Source: Mucilaginibacter xinganensis
GTDB lineage: Bacteria > Bacteroidota > Bacteroidia > Sphingobacteriales > Sphingobacteriaceae
Reading direction: 5' to 3'
Assembly: GCF_002257585.1 (NCBI RefSeq)
Contig: NZ_CP022743.1
Span: forward strand, 2,356,001 to 2,420,000
Length of the DNA stretch: 64,000 bases
In this document: in pieces, positions 36,296 to 45,577 of the stretch
Layout of the letters: each line of letters opens with the position of its first letter
Position numbering within the stretch: the stretch's first letter is position 1
Notes under the pieces: generated by a model
Told to the model about the DNA's origin: nothing
The model's input: only the letters and a program-made list of their open reading frames with translations
Databases searched by the model: none
Made by a program: the position numbers and the translations under genes

Positions 36296-37390
36296 ATGCC
36301 ATCAGAAAAAAACACTATTGTACGAATAAAAGATATTGCGCTGAAAGCCAAAGTTTCTACCGGTACTGTAGATCGTGTTATACATAATCGTGGCCGCGTT
36401 GCCGAAGACGTAAAAGAGCGTGTGCTAAAAATACTTAAAGAACTTAACTACGAACCGAATTTAATGGCCAGGATGTTAGGGTCAAAAAAACAGTACGTAT
36501 TTGCTGCATTACTTCCGGATCACGCTTTTGATGCTTTTTGGCTTGCGCCAAAATTGGGCATAGAAAAAGCTGAACGCGATCTTAAGCAATATGGAGTTCG
36601 TGTAGAGCAATATGTGTTTAATCCTCATGACCCGCAGGATTATGTAAAAAAGGCTATTAAACTAACAAAAATGCAACCTGATGGTGTTTTGTTATCACCT
36701 ATTTACTACAATGAAACGCTGCCTTTTTTTAAAAAGTGGAACGAGGCTAAAATTCCATTCGTGCTTTTTAATACCCAGATAGCTGATTATGATCCTTTGA
36801 GTTATATTGGGCAGGATTCATATCAAAGCGGGTTAGTAGCTGCCAAACTTGTTCATTACGGCCAGGCTAATCCCTGTTCAATACTCATTGCCCATATTGA
36901 TGAGGAAATTAACAATGCACAACACCTTGTAAAAAAGGAGCAGGGCTTTAGGAATTACTTTATTCAAAATAACCTTAGTCATCATTATAATATTTTACGG
37001 GTTGAGTTAAACAGGTCAAGCCAGTCGGGCTTTATTAAAAAACTTGATGAGATTATTGAGAGTACCGTTGACCTCAGGCAGATTTTTGTAACCACATCGC
37101 AAGCATACGATATAGCCAAATATCTTGAGCAGCGACATATAAAAAATATCAGGCTGATTGGTTATGATCTTATTCCACCGAATCTTTATTACCTTGAAAG
37201 GGGGGACATTAGCTTTCTTATTAATCAAAACCCAAAGGGACAGGGTTATTGGGGAATCAACCAGCTGGCAGAGCATATAGTTTTCAAAAGGGAGGTTCCT
37301 ATCCTTAAATATCTGCCTTTAGATATAGTTACCGCCGAAAATCTCAATTATTTTATTGACGAAAAGGACGATGCGTTTGTGGATATCTGA
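36296..37390 (+). CDS. LacI family transcriptional regulator
   Basis: A 364-residue regulator. Residues 1-65 are the LacI HTH and hinge (IKDIALKAKVSTGTVDRVIHNRGRVAEDVKERVLK). In the recognition helix the usual TVSRV is TVDRV, as in many Bacteroidota members. Residues 70-350 are a periplasmic-binding-protein-like sugar domain. It is followed on the same strand by a CBM9-like gene, an amino-sugar kinase-like gene and a GH109-like gene, so it probably controls that locus and senses an amino sugar or its phosphate (inference). Candidate operators GTGnnCGAACAC occur upstream of the later genes. Confidence 0.94.
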   Translation: MPSEKNTIVRIKDIALKAKVSTGTVDRVIHNRGRVAEDVKERVLKILKELNYEPNLMARMLGSKKQYVFAALLPDHAFDAFWLAPKLGIEKAERDLKQYGVRVEQYVFNPHDPQDYVKKAIKLTKMQPDGVLLSPIYYNETLPFFKKWNEAKIPFVLFNTQIADYDPLSYIGQDSYQSGLVAAKLVHYGQANPCSILIAHIDEEINNAQHLVKKEQGFRNYFIQNNLSHHYNILRVELNRSSQSGFIKKLDEIIESTVDLRQIFVTTSQAYDIAKYLEQRHIKNIRLIGYDLIPPNLYYLERGDISFLINQNPKGQGYWGINQLAEHIVFKREVPILKYLPLDIVTAENLNYFIDEKDDAFVDI

Positions 37391-37435
37391 TTTTTTTAAC
37401 TCTTGTATTATTACACACATTTTTAATGGCATGTT

Positions 37436-38080
37436 GTGAAAAATATCTATTGCGGGATTTTAAATCAGGGGATACCTGTTACAGGTATTGAGAATGTTTC
37501 GGCTTTATTTGACCTTCAGGATCGCGAATATATTCACCAGCTCCCCTGGGATTTTAAAGGACAGAAGCCGGAGGTGTCTTTTGCAATAGCGCATGACAAA
37601 AACGGTATTTATTTAAAATACTGGGTGCTGGAAAGGTATTTCCGGGCATTTTACAAAAACATCAATGACCCTGTTTACAAAGACAGCTGCGTAGAGGCTT
37701 TTCTTTCATTTAATAACGATGCCGGATATTATAACCTGGAGTTTAACGGCGCCGGCGTAGTTTTGGGCGGTTACGGCACGGATAAATTTAACAGGGTAGA
37801 GATACCACGCGTGATACTTTCACGAATAAAGACCTTTAGTAAGGTAAACCCGCAAGATTTAGTCAGCATGCTGCACAGATGGGAGTTGACCATCTTTATC
37901 CCGTTTGAGGTCTTCGTTAATCATCAGCTAACAGGGTTGAGCGGGCTTGCCTGCCGCGCTAATTTTTATAAATGTGGCGACGATTTGCCCGAACCTCATT
38001 TTTTAACCTGGGCACCGGTTGAACACCCATATCCGGAATTTCACCTCCCCGGGTTTTTCGGAACAATATTATTTTTATGA
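37436..38080 (+). CDS. CBM9-like carbohydrate-binding domain protein, cytosolic
   Basis: A 214-residue protein that consists of one CBM9/DOMON-like beta-sandwich, recognisable by PEVSFAIAHDKNGIYLKYWV, KDSCVEAFLSFNN and YYNLEFNGAGVVLGGYG. CBM9 domains bind the reducing ends of sugars. No signal peptide is visible, which is unusual for such a domain. The start is probably the GTG at 37436; the ATG at 37431 is out of frame and closes at once. It follows the LacI-family gene by 45 bp and may be cotranscribed with it. Confidence 0.8.
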   Translation: MKNIYCGILNQGIPVTGIENVSALFDLQDREYIHQLPWDFKGQKPEVSFAIAHDKNGIYLKYWVLERYFRAFYKNINDPVYKDSCVEAFLSFNNDAGYYNLEFNGAGVVLGGYGTDKFNRVEIPRVILSRIKTFSKVNPQDLVSMLHRWELTIFIPFEVFVNHQLTGLSGLACRANFYKCGDDLPEPHFLTWAPVEHPYPEFHLPGFFGTILFL

Positions 38081-38147
38081 ATGGCAATTCAGGAAAGAGC
38101 TGTGATAAATTACTTATCAAGTTAAAATAACAAAATATTGTTTATAT

Positions 38148-38159
38148 GTGCGCGAACAC
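38148..38159. promoter_or_regulatory. Candidate LacI-type operator, copy 2
   Basis: GTGCGCGAACAC, 173 bp before the kinase ATG, with a CATATTTG box 12 bp downstream of it. Confidence 0.5.
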
Positions 38160-38222
38160 GCAGAAATATCGCATATTTGTTTGGTGAGGGCTAGTGCACA
38201 ATCAATAATGTTATAATATTGC

Positions 38223-38254
38223 TTGTAGAGGTATTTATATCAATTATACATTTG
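38223..38254 (+). promoter_or_regulatory. Candidate promoter of the amino-sugar kinase gene
   Basis: TTG at 38223-38225 and TACATTTG at 38247-38254, spacing 21 bp, 66 bp upstream of the ATG. Confidence 0.45.
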
Positions 38255-38320
38255 TAGGCTGGTGAAGCCATTATAAATGAATGCTGCGGAAATTCGCCGA
38301 CTACTTTAGATTAATAAAAA

Positions 38321-39448
38321 ATGATTAACAACGTTCCAAATATAATAGCGCAGTTCAACATCCAGGGAAGTGATTTTAAAGTAAGTCCGTTCGGATCAGG
38401 GCATATCAACGATACCTACCTGGTTAAAACGCTTGGCTTGGGGCAGGATTATCTGCTTCAAAAGATCAATAATTACGTGTTTAAGGACGTTAAAGGTTTG
38501 ATGGATAATATGGTTTATATTACCCATCATTTAAAACAAAAAGTTGCCGCAACAGGTAATCCTGACAAGGAGGTATTGACGTTTATTAACTGTAAAAATG
38601 GTAAATATTATTACAAAGACGATGACGACAATTATTGGCGGATGACCTGTTTTTTACAGAATACAAAAAGTTATGACATGGTTACCACGGGCAAACAGGC
38701 GCAACAGGGGGGTATAGCGTTCGGGCGGTTTCAGTACCTGTTGTGCGACATGAAGCCGGACTTGCTGGTTGAAGTAATTCCCGATTTTTTAAATATCGAA
38801 CACCGGCTTGCTCAGTTAACCAACGCCATTAAGAATGATAAGGTCGGCAGATTGAAGGAAGTACTGCCCGAATTGCAGTTTATTAAAAGTCGTGCTGATG
38901 ACATGAAACTTTTGTTGCAGTGGGGCAGGGAGGGGATTCTCCCTTTACGGGTTACCCACAATGATACTAAATTCAACAATATCCTGCTTGACGAGCACGG
39001 TAATATCCAATGCGTTATAGATTTGGATACCGTAATGCCAGGCTATGTAGCTTATGACTTTGGGGATGCCATACGCAGTATTATAAATACCGCTGCCGAA
39101 GATGAGGCTGATCTTGGCACTATTCTACTTGATATTCCCTTATTTAAAAAATTTACCAGGGGATACCTGAGCCAGACGTTTTCCTTTCTAACCGGAAACG
39201 AGTTAAAATCATTGATGAAGGGCATCCTTTTATTACCTTACATGCAGGCTGTTCGGTTTTTAACCGATTATCTTGATGGGGATGTTTACTATAAGACCCG
39301 TTTTGCCGGACATAATTTACAACGCACCCTCGCGCAGATGCAATTGCTTAAAATGCTGGAGTTGCATGAAGATAAACTTACCGGAATCATAGAAAAAGAG
39401 TGGTTGCTGCTGTCAAATAATCGCCAATCTGACGGGGCCGCGCTTTGA
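38321..39448 (+). CDS. Phosphotransferase-family kinase, N-acetylhexosamine 1-kinase-like
   Basis: A 375-residue aminoglycoside/choline-kinase fold enzyme. The N-lobe has GSGHINDTYLV and the Lys-bearing DYLLQKIN; the catalytic loop is RVTHNDTKFNNILLD with Mg-binding CVIDLDTVMPGYVAYDFGD. This is the pattern of NahK, which phosphorylates GlcNAc or GalNAc at C1 for entry into the Leloir-type salvage route. Its neighbours fit this: a LacI-family regulator before it and a GH109-like enzyme after it. The specific sugar is an inference from context. A candidate operator lies between it and the CBM9-like gene. Confidence 0.82.
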   Translation: MINNVPNIIAQFNIQGSDFKVSPFGSGHINDTYLVKTLGLGQDYLLQKINNYVFKDVKGLMDNMVYITHHLKQKVAATGNPDKEVLTFINCKNGKYYYKDDDDNYWRMTCFLQNTKSYDMVTTGKQAQQGGIAFGRFQYLLCDMKPDLLVEVIPDFLNIEHRLAQLTNAIKNDKVGRLKEVLPELQFIKSRADDMKLLLQWGREGILPLRVTHNDTKFNNILLDEHGNIQCVIDLDTVMPGYVAYDFGDAIRSIINTAAEDEADLGTILLDIPLFKKFTRGYLSQTFSFLTGNELKSLMKGILLLPYMQAVRFLTDYLDGDVYYKTRFAGHNLQRTLAQMQLLKMLELHEDKLTGIIEKEWLLLSNNRQSDGAAL

Positions 39449-39480
39449 TAAAGACTTACTATTATTATTTTTTTAATTTA

Positions 39481-39513
39481 TTTGCTTTTGTGTGTCCGAA
39501 CACGCTATATTTA
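39481..39513 (+). promoter_or_regulatory. Candidate promoter with embedded operator ahead of the GH109-like gene
   Basis: TTTG at 39481-39484, a spacer of 21 bp and TATATTTA at 39506-39513 (last base off consensus). The operator-like motif at 39492-39503 lies inside the spacer, as expected for repression. Confidence 0.4.
39492..39503. promoter_or_regulatory. Candidate LacI-type operator, copy 3
   Basis: GTGTCCGAACAC; the outer GTGT/ACAC arms are a perfect dyad. It lies between the -33 and -7 candidates of the downstream gene. Confidence 0.55.
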
Positions 39514-39545
39514 GTAAAATTAAAATATCAGGTTTTATCAGTAAA

Positions 39546-39557
39546 GTGGGCGAACAC
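39546..39557. promoter_or_regulatory. Candidate LacI-type operator, copy 4
   Basis: GTGGGCGAACAC, 54 bp downstream of copy 3, in the likely leader of the GH109-like gene. Confidence 0.5.
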
Positions 39558-39623
39558 ATTATTCGTATGTCACGCTAAGCTGTAGTGCCAATAATATTAG
39601 TTTATTGAAATTATATTTAAAAA

Positions 39624-40973
39624 ATGGAGAGAAGAACATTTATTAAACAAAGCGCGATTGCTGCTGCCGGCTTTACTGTTTTGCCATCAAGCAGTCTTTT
39701 TGCCTCAGCACAAAACAAAGTAAGGTTAGGCTATATAGGTGTCGGTGCACGCGGCATGAGCCACGTATCCGAAGGATTATTACGCGATGATGTAGAAATT
39801 GTAGCCGTTTGCGATACACAGGAAAGTTCCCTTAAAGTGTTTCGAGAATTTATTGCAAAAAAGGGCCATAAGCCTATAACAGAGTATACCGGCGGATTAG
39901 ATGCTTACAAGCATCTGCTGGATCGTAAAGATATTGATGCGGTAATTATTGCTACACCATGGCAATTTCACCATCCGCAGGCAATTGATGCTATGAAAGC
40001 CGGTAAATACGTAGGCTGCGAGGTTATTGCAGGCCTTACAGTGGAAGATCACTGGGATATAGTACATACATCAGAAAAAACAGGAATACCCTACATGACG
40101 CTCGAAAATGTGTGCTATCGCCGCGATGTAATGGCAGCGCTTAATATGGTACGGCAAAACCTTTTTGGTGAAATTGTGCATCTTGAAGGAGGGTACCAGC
40201 ACAACCTGCGCGGTGTATTGTTTAACAATGGCAAGCAGTATTATGGTGGTGGGGTAGAGTATGGGCCGAACGCAATTAGCGAGGCGCAGTGGCGCACCCA
40301 GTTTAATATTGATTTGGATGGTGATATTTATCCAACGCACGGTGCGGGTCCCTGTATGCATTATGCCAGTATAAATGCCGGCAACAGGTTTACCAACCTG
40401 GTGTCCTTTAGTTCAAAAGCGCGCGGTTTATCTGCTTATGTTGAGGAACAATCACCAGGCAATAAAAATGCTAAGATCAATTATAAAAATGGCGATGTGA
40501 CAACAACCATGCTGAATTGCGCGAATGGCGAAACAGTATTGCTGAGCCACGATACACATTTGCCCAGGCCTTATTCATTAGGGTTTAGGGTACAGGGAAC
40601 TAAAGGCATCTGGATGGATGTGGCTAATAGCGTATATATTGATCATCAATCGAAGGAAGATGATTCCTGGGACCCGGCAAAAGTTTGGTTTGAAAAGTAT
40701 GATCATCCATTATGGAAAAAATATGAAAAACTGGCAGAAGGTGCGGGGCATGGCGGTATGGACTGGTTTGTATTTAACGCATTTATAGAATCGGTTAAGC
40801 AAAAAAAACAAACCCCAATAGATGTTTATGACTCAGTTACTATGAGCGTTATCATGCCGCTTTCAATAAAATCATTGAAAGAAGGCAATGCTTCACAAGA
40901 ATTTCCTGATTTTACCAAAGGGCGCTGGAAAGACAGGAAAAACACCTTTGCACTGGATGACTCAGGATTTTAA
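39624..40973 (+). CDS. Gfo/Idh/MocA family protein, GH109-like, Tat-exported
   Basis: A 449-residue NAD-dependent protein. The N-terminus has a twin-arginine signal (ERRTFIKQSAIAAAGF), so it is exported folded with its cofactor. The Rossmann motif GYIGVGARGMSH and VAVCD are intact. The C-terminal domain with GGMDWFVFNAFIE and RVQGTKGIWMDVANSVY resembles GH109, a family of alpha-N-acetylgalactosaminidases using an NAD redox mechanism. It would release GalNAc in the periplasm. With the kinase gene it forms an amino-sugar locus (inference); an oxidoreductase role is the alternative. Confidence 0.85.
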   Translation: MERRTFIKQSAIAAAGFTVLPSSSLFASAQNKVRLGYIGVGARGMSHVSEGLLRDDVEIVAVCDTQESSLKVFREFIAKKGHKPITEYTGGLDAYKHLLDRKDIDAVIIATPWQFHHPQAIDAMKAGKYVGCEVIAGLTVEDHWDIVHTSEKTGIPYMTLENVCYRRDVMAALNMVRQNLFGEIVHLEGGYQHNLRGVLFNNGKQYYGGGVEYGPNAISEAQWRTQFNIDLDGDIYPTHGAGPCMHYASINAGNRFTNLVSFSSKARGLSAYVEEQSPGNKNAKINYKNGDVTTTMLNCANGETVLLSHDTHLPRPYSLGFRVQGTKGIWMDVANSVYIDHQSKEDDSWDPAKVWFEKYDHPLWKKYEKLAEGAGHGGMDWFVFNAFIESVKQKKQTPIDVYDSVTMSVIMPLSIKSLKEGNASQEFPDFTKGRWKDRKNTFALDDSGF

Positions 40974-41003
40974 TTAACACAGTTTAATGAACTGGCTAAT
41001 AAA

Positions 41004-41058
41004 ATAGGGTCTGGAGTTTATTTGCCTGAATTAAAGGCAAATAAACCCCAGACCCTAT
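41004..41058. terminator. Long hairpin between convergent genes
   Basis: A 24-bp stem with a single mismatch around a short A/T-rich loop, between the GH109-like gene and the convergent TonB receptor gene. Probably a bidirectional terminator; no clear T tract. Confidence 0.7.
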
Positions 41059-41075
41059 GCAGCCGGAAAATACGG

Positions 41076-43517
41076 CTAAAATTTATAAGCCAAAGTTGTT
41101 AAAAGCTGGCGTGGTGCAATTGGCGTAATGCTGTAGTTATCGTGAATTAAATAATTCAGCGTATTGGTAATGTTGGTTACACTTGCCAAAAGAGAGATCT
41201 TTTTATAGGTATATCCCGCTGTAAGATCCAATGTAGTGAATCCGCCAACCGGAACCAGCCTGCTGTAAGCCTGGGTTTGCCCGACAGTGTTGTTATAACC
41301 GGCCATGCGGTTACCGGTGTAAAATGCGGTTGCCCCAACTTTAAATCCTTTGAATGCCGGATCGTTGAAGGTGTAAAACAGGGTGGCATTTGCAGTGCTT
41401 TTAGGGCCGATAACCAGTCGTTCGCCCGAAATTGGTGAGCCCTTTAAACCTGACGTTTTAGTATATCGCGCATTGTTATAAGAATAACCTGTTACAAAAT
41501 AAAGGTTTTTGGAAATGTGCCCTGTAATATCAACCTCAAAACCATCGCTGGTGGTTTGGCCATTTAGTTGTTTAACCGTGTTGTCGCTATTAATTGTACC
41601 GTCTGCCTTAAAGGGAGCAACCACAGCAAGGTTGCTGTTAATTATCCTGTAAACGCTTAAATTTGCAATGATTTTACCGTTAAACAATTCGTTTTTTGCA
41701 CCCACCTCATATTGGTTAACCAATGATGGTTTCAGGCCCTGCCCGGTGGTAACATCTGTGCCGCTGTTTACTATAAAATTGTTGCTGTAGCTCACATATA
41801 TTGAACTGGTGCTAACAGGTTGGTATATGAACGCCACTTTTGGCGAAAAGGCACGATCGTACCGGGTGATAGCTGCGCCTTGGCCTGTTGTTTGTTTTTG
41901 CAGATATTGAATATCGGTTTGATAAGTTTGCTGCCATGACCAGCGAATGCCAGCGAGCATTTTAATTTTATCGGTAAAGCTTACCAGGTCCTGCGCATAA
42001 GTTCCTACGCGGTAAACAGGGGCCTTGATTCGTGCCGTGTCCAAAGCGTTTGGAATATCTGTGCGCTGTGTATATTTACCCAAATCAATAGTGTTGATCT
42101 TATCATAAGCGTAGGTGCTGATATTTTTACCACCAATACTAAATCCGTTGGTGATATTTAAAACTTTGGTAACGTCCGTCCCCACTAAAATCTGATGGCT
42201 TATGGAACCGGTTTTAAATTTACCGGTTAAGTTTATTTGCCCTGTATAGTCATTTTCGGTAGTCTTTGCCCGCGCCAGTCCGCGGTTCCATTCACCTGTC
42301 GCGCTTACCGTGTTTGGGAGGCTGGCCTGGTACGAATCAATATCGGTGCCTTGGGCCGAAAGAATACCGTTTAAATGCCAGTTATCATTAAACTTATGGT
42401 TTAGCGTTGCCATAGCCGAAAATTGGTTCATGTGGCTATACGCCCATGCAGTGTTAATATATTGAGAGCGCGGCACCATTGTTGGAATAGCCTGGCCGTT
42501 ATTTAGCGAACCTATACCAAAATCAGGCGTCAGGCTTTCGCGCAGATAATCGCCTTCAATAAGCAGGGTTGTATTTTTACCAAGGTTAAAAAGTAGTGAA
42601 GGGTTAACATACTTGCGTTCGGTATAAACATGATTACGGTAGCTGCCATCGTTTTCATAAACACCTATAAGCCTGAAGGCCACATTTTGACTTAACGGAC
42701 CGTAAACGTCAACACTGGGTTTAAACATTGCGTAACTGCCGTAACGCATTGCAACTTCACCTCCGCTTTCAAATTGGGGCTTTTTGGTAACCATATTAAT
42801 GATCAGGCCGCCTGATACGTTTCCATATTGCAGCGCTGCGCTTCCTTTTAGTATCTCAATTGATTCAAGTGTACTAGCCTCCGGGAAACCTGCGGTGTTG
42901 GTTAATACGCCGTTTTTAAAAATGCTTCCGGACGCGCCAGTGATGCCTATGCTGTATCCGCGGGCCGAAAATGTTTCACCCACGCCGCCGCGTGTTTGGG
43001 TTAGCGAAACGCCGCTTACATTTTTAACAGCGTCGCCTAAACGGTTAATCTGCTGGTCTTCAATTATACGCTTGCTTACGGTGCCTGTACTTTGGGGCAG
43101 GTCGAGCGCGCGGATATTCGCTTTATCTAGAGTTACCGGTTTAGGAGCCCTGTTGGCATTTATAATTACCTCGTTTAGCTGCGAAGCGTTCTCAGTTAAT
43201 GTAAAATCGACTATTGTTGTTTTTGAGGCCATTACGGTAATCTGCTTTTCCTGAACCCGGCTACCAACAAATGAAACCACCAGCGTATAGCTGCCCGGCT
43301 TAATATTGCTGATCAGGAAACTGCCATCATCAGTTGTGCTGGCCGACCTGTTTAATTCTTTAACAGATACGGTTACAAATGCAGCCGGCTGTCCGTCTGA
43401 AGTTTTTATTGTGCCTGAAATTTTGCCATTTGCGAGGTCGTCATCAGCCTTTACAATGCTGCATAGTAGTAACATTAAAAAAGTAAGCCTGATAAATAAG
43501 GTATAGTGTGTTTTCAT
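41076..43517 (-). CDS. TonB-dependent siderophore-type receptor
   Basis: An 813-residue outer-membrane receptor. Order: signal peptide (to about residue 24), carboxypeptidase-regulatory-like domain (GKISGTIKTSDGQPAAFVTVSVKE, to about 115), a plug (ALDLPQSTGTVSKRIIEDQQINRLGDAVKNVSGV...) and a 22-strand barrel ending in a terminal Phe (LTTLAYKF). The plug start and barrel are of the FhuA/FpvA-like siderophore receptor class, not SusC. The carboxypeptidase-like domain may act in signalling or assembly. A dyad like an iron box lies upstream of the start. Monocistronic. Confidence 0.92.
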   Translation of the reverse strand: MKTHYTLFIRLTFLMLLLCSIVKADDDLANGKISGTIKTSDGQPAAFVTVSVKELNRSASTTDDGSFLISNIKPGSYTLVVSFVGSRVQEKQITVMASKTTIVDFTLTENASQLNEVIINANRAPKPVTLDKANIRALDLPQSTGTVSKRIIEDQQINRLGDAVKNVSGVSLTQTRGGVGETFSARGYSIGITGASGSIFKNGVLTNTAGFPEASTLESIEILKGSAALQYGNVSGGLIINMVTKKPQFESGGEVAMRYGSYAMFKPSVDVYGPLSQNVAFRLIGVYENDGSYRNHVYTERKYVNPSLLFNLGKNTTLLIEGDYLRESLTPDFGIGSLNNGQAIPTMVPRSQYINTAWAYSHMNQFSAMATLNHKFNDNWHLNGILSAQGTDIDSYQASLPNTVSATGEWNRGLARAKTTENDYTGQINLTGKFKTGSISHQILVGTDVTKVLNITNGFSIGGKNISTYAYDKINTIDLGKYTQRTDIPNALDTARIKAPVYRVGTYAQDLVSFTDKIKMLAGIRWSWQQTYQTDIQYLQKQTTGQGAAITRYDRAFSPKVAFIYQPVSTSSIYVSYSNNFIVNSGTDVTTGQGLKPSLVNQYEVGAKNELFNGKIIANLSVYRIINSNLAVVAPFKADGTINSDNTVKQLNGQTTSDGFEVDITGHISKNLYFVTGYSYNNARYTKTSGLKGSPISGERLVIGPKSTANATLFYTFNDPAFKGFKVGATAFYTGNRMAGYNNTVGQTQAYSRLVPVGGFTTLDLTAGYTYKKISLLASVTNITNTLNYLIHDNYSITPIAPRQLLTTLAYKF

Positions 43518-43524
43518 TTATTAT

Positions 43525-43539
43525 TTAGATTAAGTCTAA
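43525..43539. promoter_or_regulatory. Candidate iron-responsive operator
   Basis: TTAGATTAAGTCTAA, a dyad with perfect 5-bp arms TTAGA/TCTAA, 8 bp upstream of the receptor ATG (minus strand). The context, a siderophore receptor, suggests a Fur- or DtxR-type site. Confidence 0.4.
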
Positions 43540-43743
43540 TTAAGCGCAAAGATAATGGCATGATTTTAAAAAGCAAACATTATTTATAATTAGTTTAAAT
43601 AAGCTTAAGCCGCGCTTGCTATTTTTAAGGATACTCGCCGTAATATATAATCCATGGGTAAATTAGTGGCCTTCCTTTGTTTAGGCAGCGTCATATCTGG
43701 CAGTCCAGCCTGCTCATGCTCTTTATATGCTTTAAATTTGGGG

Positions 43744-44754
43744 ATGGGCTTAAATTCATTAAAAGAAATTTCTTATTCAGTGCTTGACCTTGCTACCGTG
43801 GTTGAGGGACAATCGATAGCAGATACCTATCATAATAGCCTGGAAAATGCACGCCAGGCCGAGCAGTTGGGTTATACACGTTACTGGTTTGCAGAACATC
43901 ACAATATGATCAGTGTAGCCAGTTCGGCTACTTCGCTGCTGATAGGGTACATTGCAGGCAATACAACCAGTATCCGGGCGGGTTCAGGCGGTATTATGCT
44001 GCCAAATCATTCGCCGCTGGTAGTGGCTGAGCAATTCGGCACGCTAGCAACGCTTTACCCAGGCAGAATTGATCTTGGCCTGGGCAGAGCGCCAGGAACA
44101 GACCAGGCGACAGCTATGGCCATTCGTGGTGAAAATATGAATGCCTCGTTTTATTTCCCGCAAGATGTGGATGCCTTGCAGAAATATTTTTCAGACAATA
44201 ACGCAAATGCTGCTGTTCGTGCTATTCCGGGCGAGGGGTTGGACATACCTATTTGGATATTGGGTTCAAGTACCGATAGTGCGAAGCTGGCTGCTGCCAA
44301 AGGGTTGCCTTATGCTTTTGCCAGTCATTTCGCGCCTACTTATTTTAGGGAAGCAATTGAGATCTACCGCAATAACTTTAAACCATCGGCTCAATTGAAG
44401 GAACCTTATGTTATGGCTTGCGTAAATGTAGTGGCTGCCGACACTGACGAAGAGGCCGATCGCCTTGCAACTTCTGTAAAACAAATGTTTATGGGCATAG
44501 TAACCGGTAAACGGCGACTGTTACAGCCGCCTGCCGAAAGCATGGAGGGGATATGGAATGTATTTGAAGAGGAAGCCGTAATGCAGATGCTGGCTTATTC
44601 CTTTATCGGCAGTAAACAAAAAATTAAGGCAATGCTAACAGATTTTGTAAATGAAACGGGCATTGATGAGATTATGGCTACTTCGCATATTTATGATCAT
44701 CAGGCCAAATTAAAATCCTTCCGGTTATTTGCCGAGGTGTTAAATTTAGCTTAA
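43744..44754 (+). CDS. LLM class flavin-dependent oxidoreductase (luciferase-like)
   Basis: A 336-residue bacterial luciferase-like monooxygenase. I start at 43744 ([16 protein letters not shown]), because the upstream 30 residues in frame lack family features. The [21 protein letters not shown] and [22 protein letters not shown] segments are typical of the F420/FMN subgroup named MsnO8-like. Function cannot be assigned. The sulfite-oxidase-like gene starts 9 bp after its stop, so they form an operon. Confidence 0.88.
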   Translation: MGLNSLKEISYSVLDLATVVEGQSIADTYHNSLENARQAEQLGYTRYWFAEHHNMISVASSATSLLIGYIAGNTTSIRAGSGGIMLPNHSPLVVAEQFGTLATLYPGRIDLGLGRAPGTDQATAMAIRGENMNASFYFPQDVDALQKYFSDNNANAAVRAIPGEGLDIPIWILGSSTDSAKLAAAKGLPYAFASHFAPTYFREAIEIYRNNFKPSAQLKEPYVMACVNVVAADTDEEADRLATSVKQMFMGIVTGKRRLLQPPAESMEGIWNVFEEEAVMQMLAYSFIGSKQKIKAMLTDFVNETGIDEIMATSHIYDHQAKLKSFRLFAEVLNLA

Positions 44755-44763
44755 ATTAGGAAT

Positions 44764-45459
44764 ATGGAAGAACCTGAAAAATTGGATCGCATTGTTGAGG
44801 CCCGGATGAAACTTAAGGCGAGGTTTGAAGAAAAGATGGCCTTAACGCCATCCCTGGCTGATGAGAAGCCGAAAGGGTCGGGCAATACTAATCGGCATGG
44901 AATGCCCGCACTGCCAATTGGTCAAACCATAACTCACAAATGGCCAGTGCTGGATTTAGGTTATCATCCGGATATTCCGCTGAGCAAGTGGCGTTTGACG
45001 ATAGATGGCGCAGTGGAAAATCCTATGAAATTTAGCTGGAAAGACTTTATGGATCTGCCGCAAACCAAGGATACTTCTGATTTTCATTGCGTTACCACCT
45101 GGTCGAAATTTGATATGCACTGGAAAGGCGTAAGCCTGCTTGACCTGGCGGCACTGGTACACCCAAAAGCAACGGCAACCCATGTAATGTGTTACGGCTA
45201 TGATACCTATTCCACAAATTTATCGCTGGAAGAAGTGCTGAAACCGGATGTTTTATTGGTACATACTTTTGACGGGCAGCCGCTGGCCAGAGAGCATGGC
45301 GGCCCCTGCAGGATGATTACGCCACAGCTTTACGCCTGGAAGGGTTCCAAGTGGATCAAACGAATTGAATTCCTGACAGCTGATAAACCGGGTTTTTGGG
45401 AGGATAGAGGCTATTCTAACACAGCGTATCCATGGCGGAACGACCGGTATAGCGAATAA
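44764..45459 (+). CDS. Molybdopterin-dependent sulfite-oxidase-like oxidoreductase, cytoplasmic
   Basis: A 231-residue protein made of the sulfite oxidase/YedY molybdopterin domain. The molybdenum ligand Cys is in TSDFHCVTTWS; the GGPCRMITPQLYAWKGSKWIKRIEF region binds the pterin. There is no signal peptide or Tat motif, although most relatives are periplasmic, and no haem or dimerisation domain. It follows the luciferase-like gene by 9 bp. The substrate is unknown. Confidence 0.88.
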   Translation: MEEPEKLDRIVEARMKLKARFEEKMALTPSLADEKPKGSGNTNRHGMPALPIGQTITHKWPVLDLGYHPDIPLSKWRLTIDGAVENPMKFSWKDFMDLPQTKDTSDFHCVTTWSKFDMHWKGVSLLDLAALVHPKATATHVMCYGYDTYSTNLSLEEVLKPDVLLVHTFDGQPLAREHGGPCRMITPQLYAWKGSKWIKRIEFLTADKPGFWEDRGYSNTAYPWRNDRYSE

Positions 45460-45577
45460 GTTTCGCGTCTTTTATCAGGATATTATTTGCCGGTATTTCC
45501 CAAAAAAATCCGGAAATCTTTGAACAGACTACTTCACTGTTGTATAATCTAACAGGCATGCAGGGCCCCAGCCTTAT

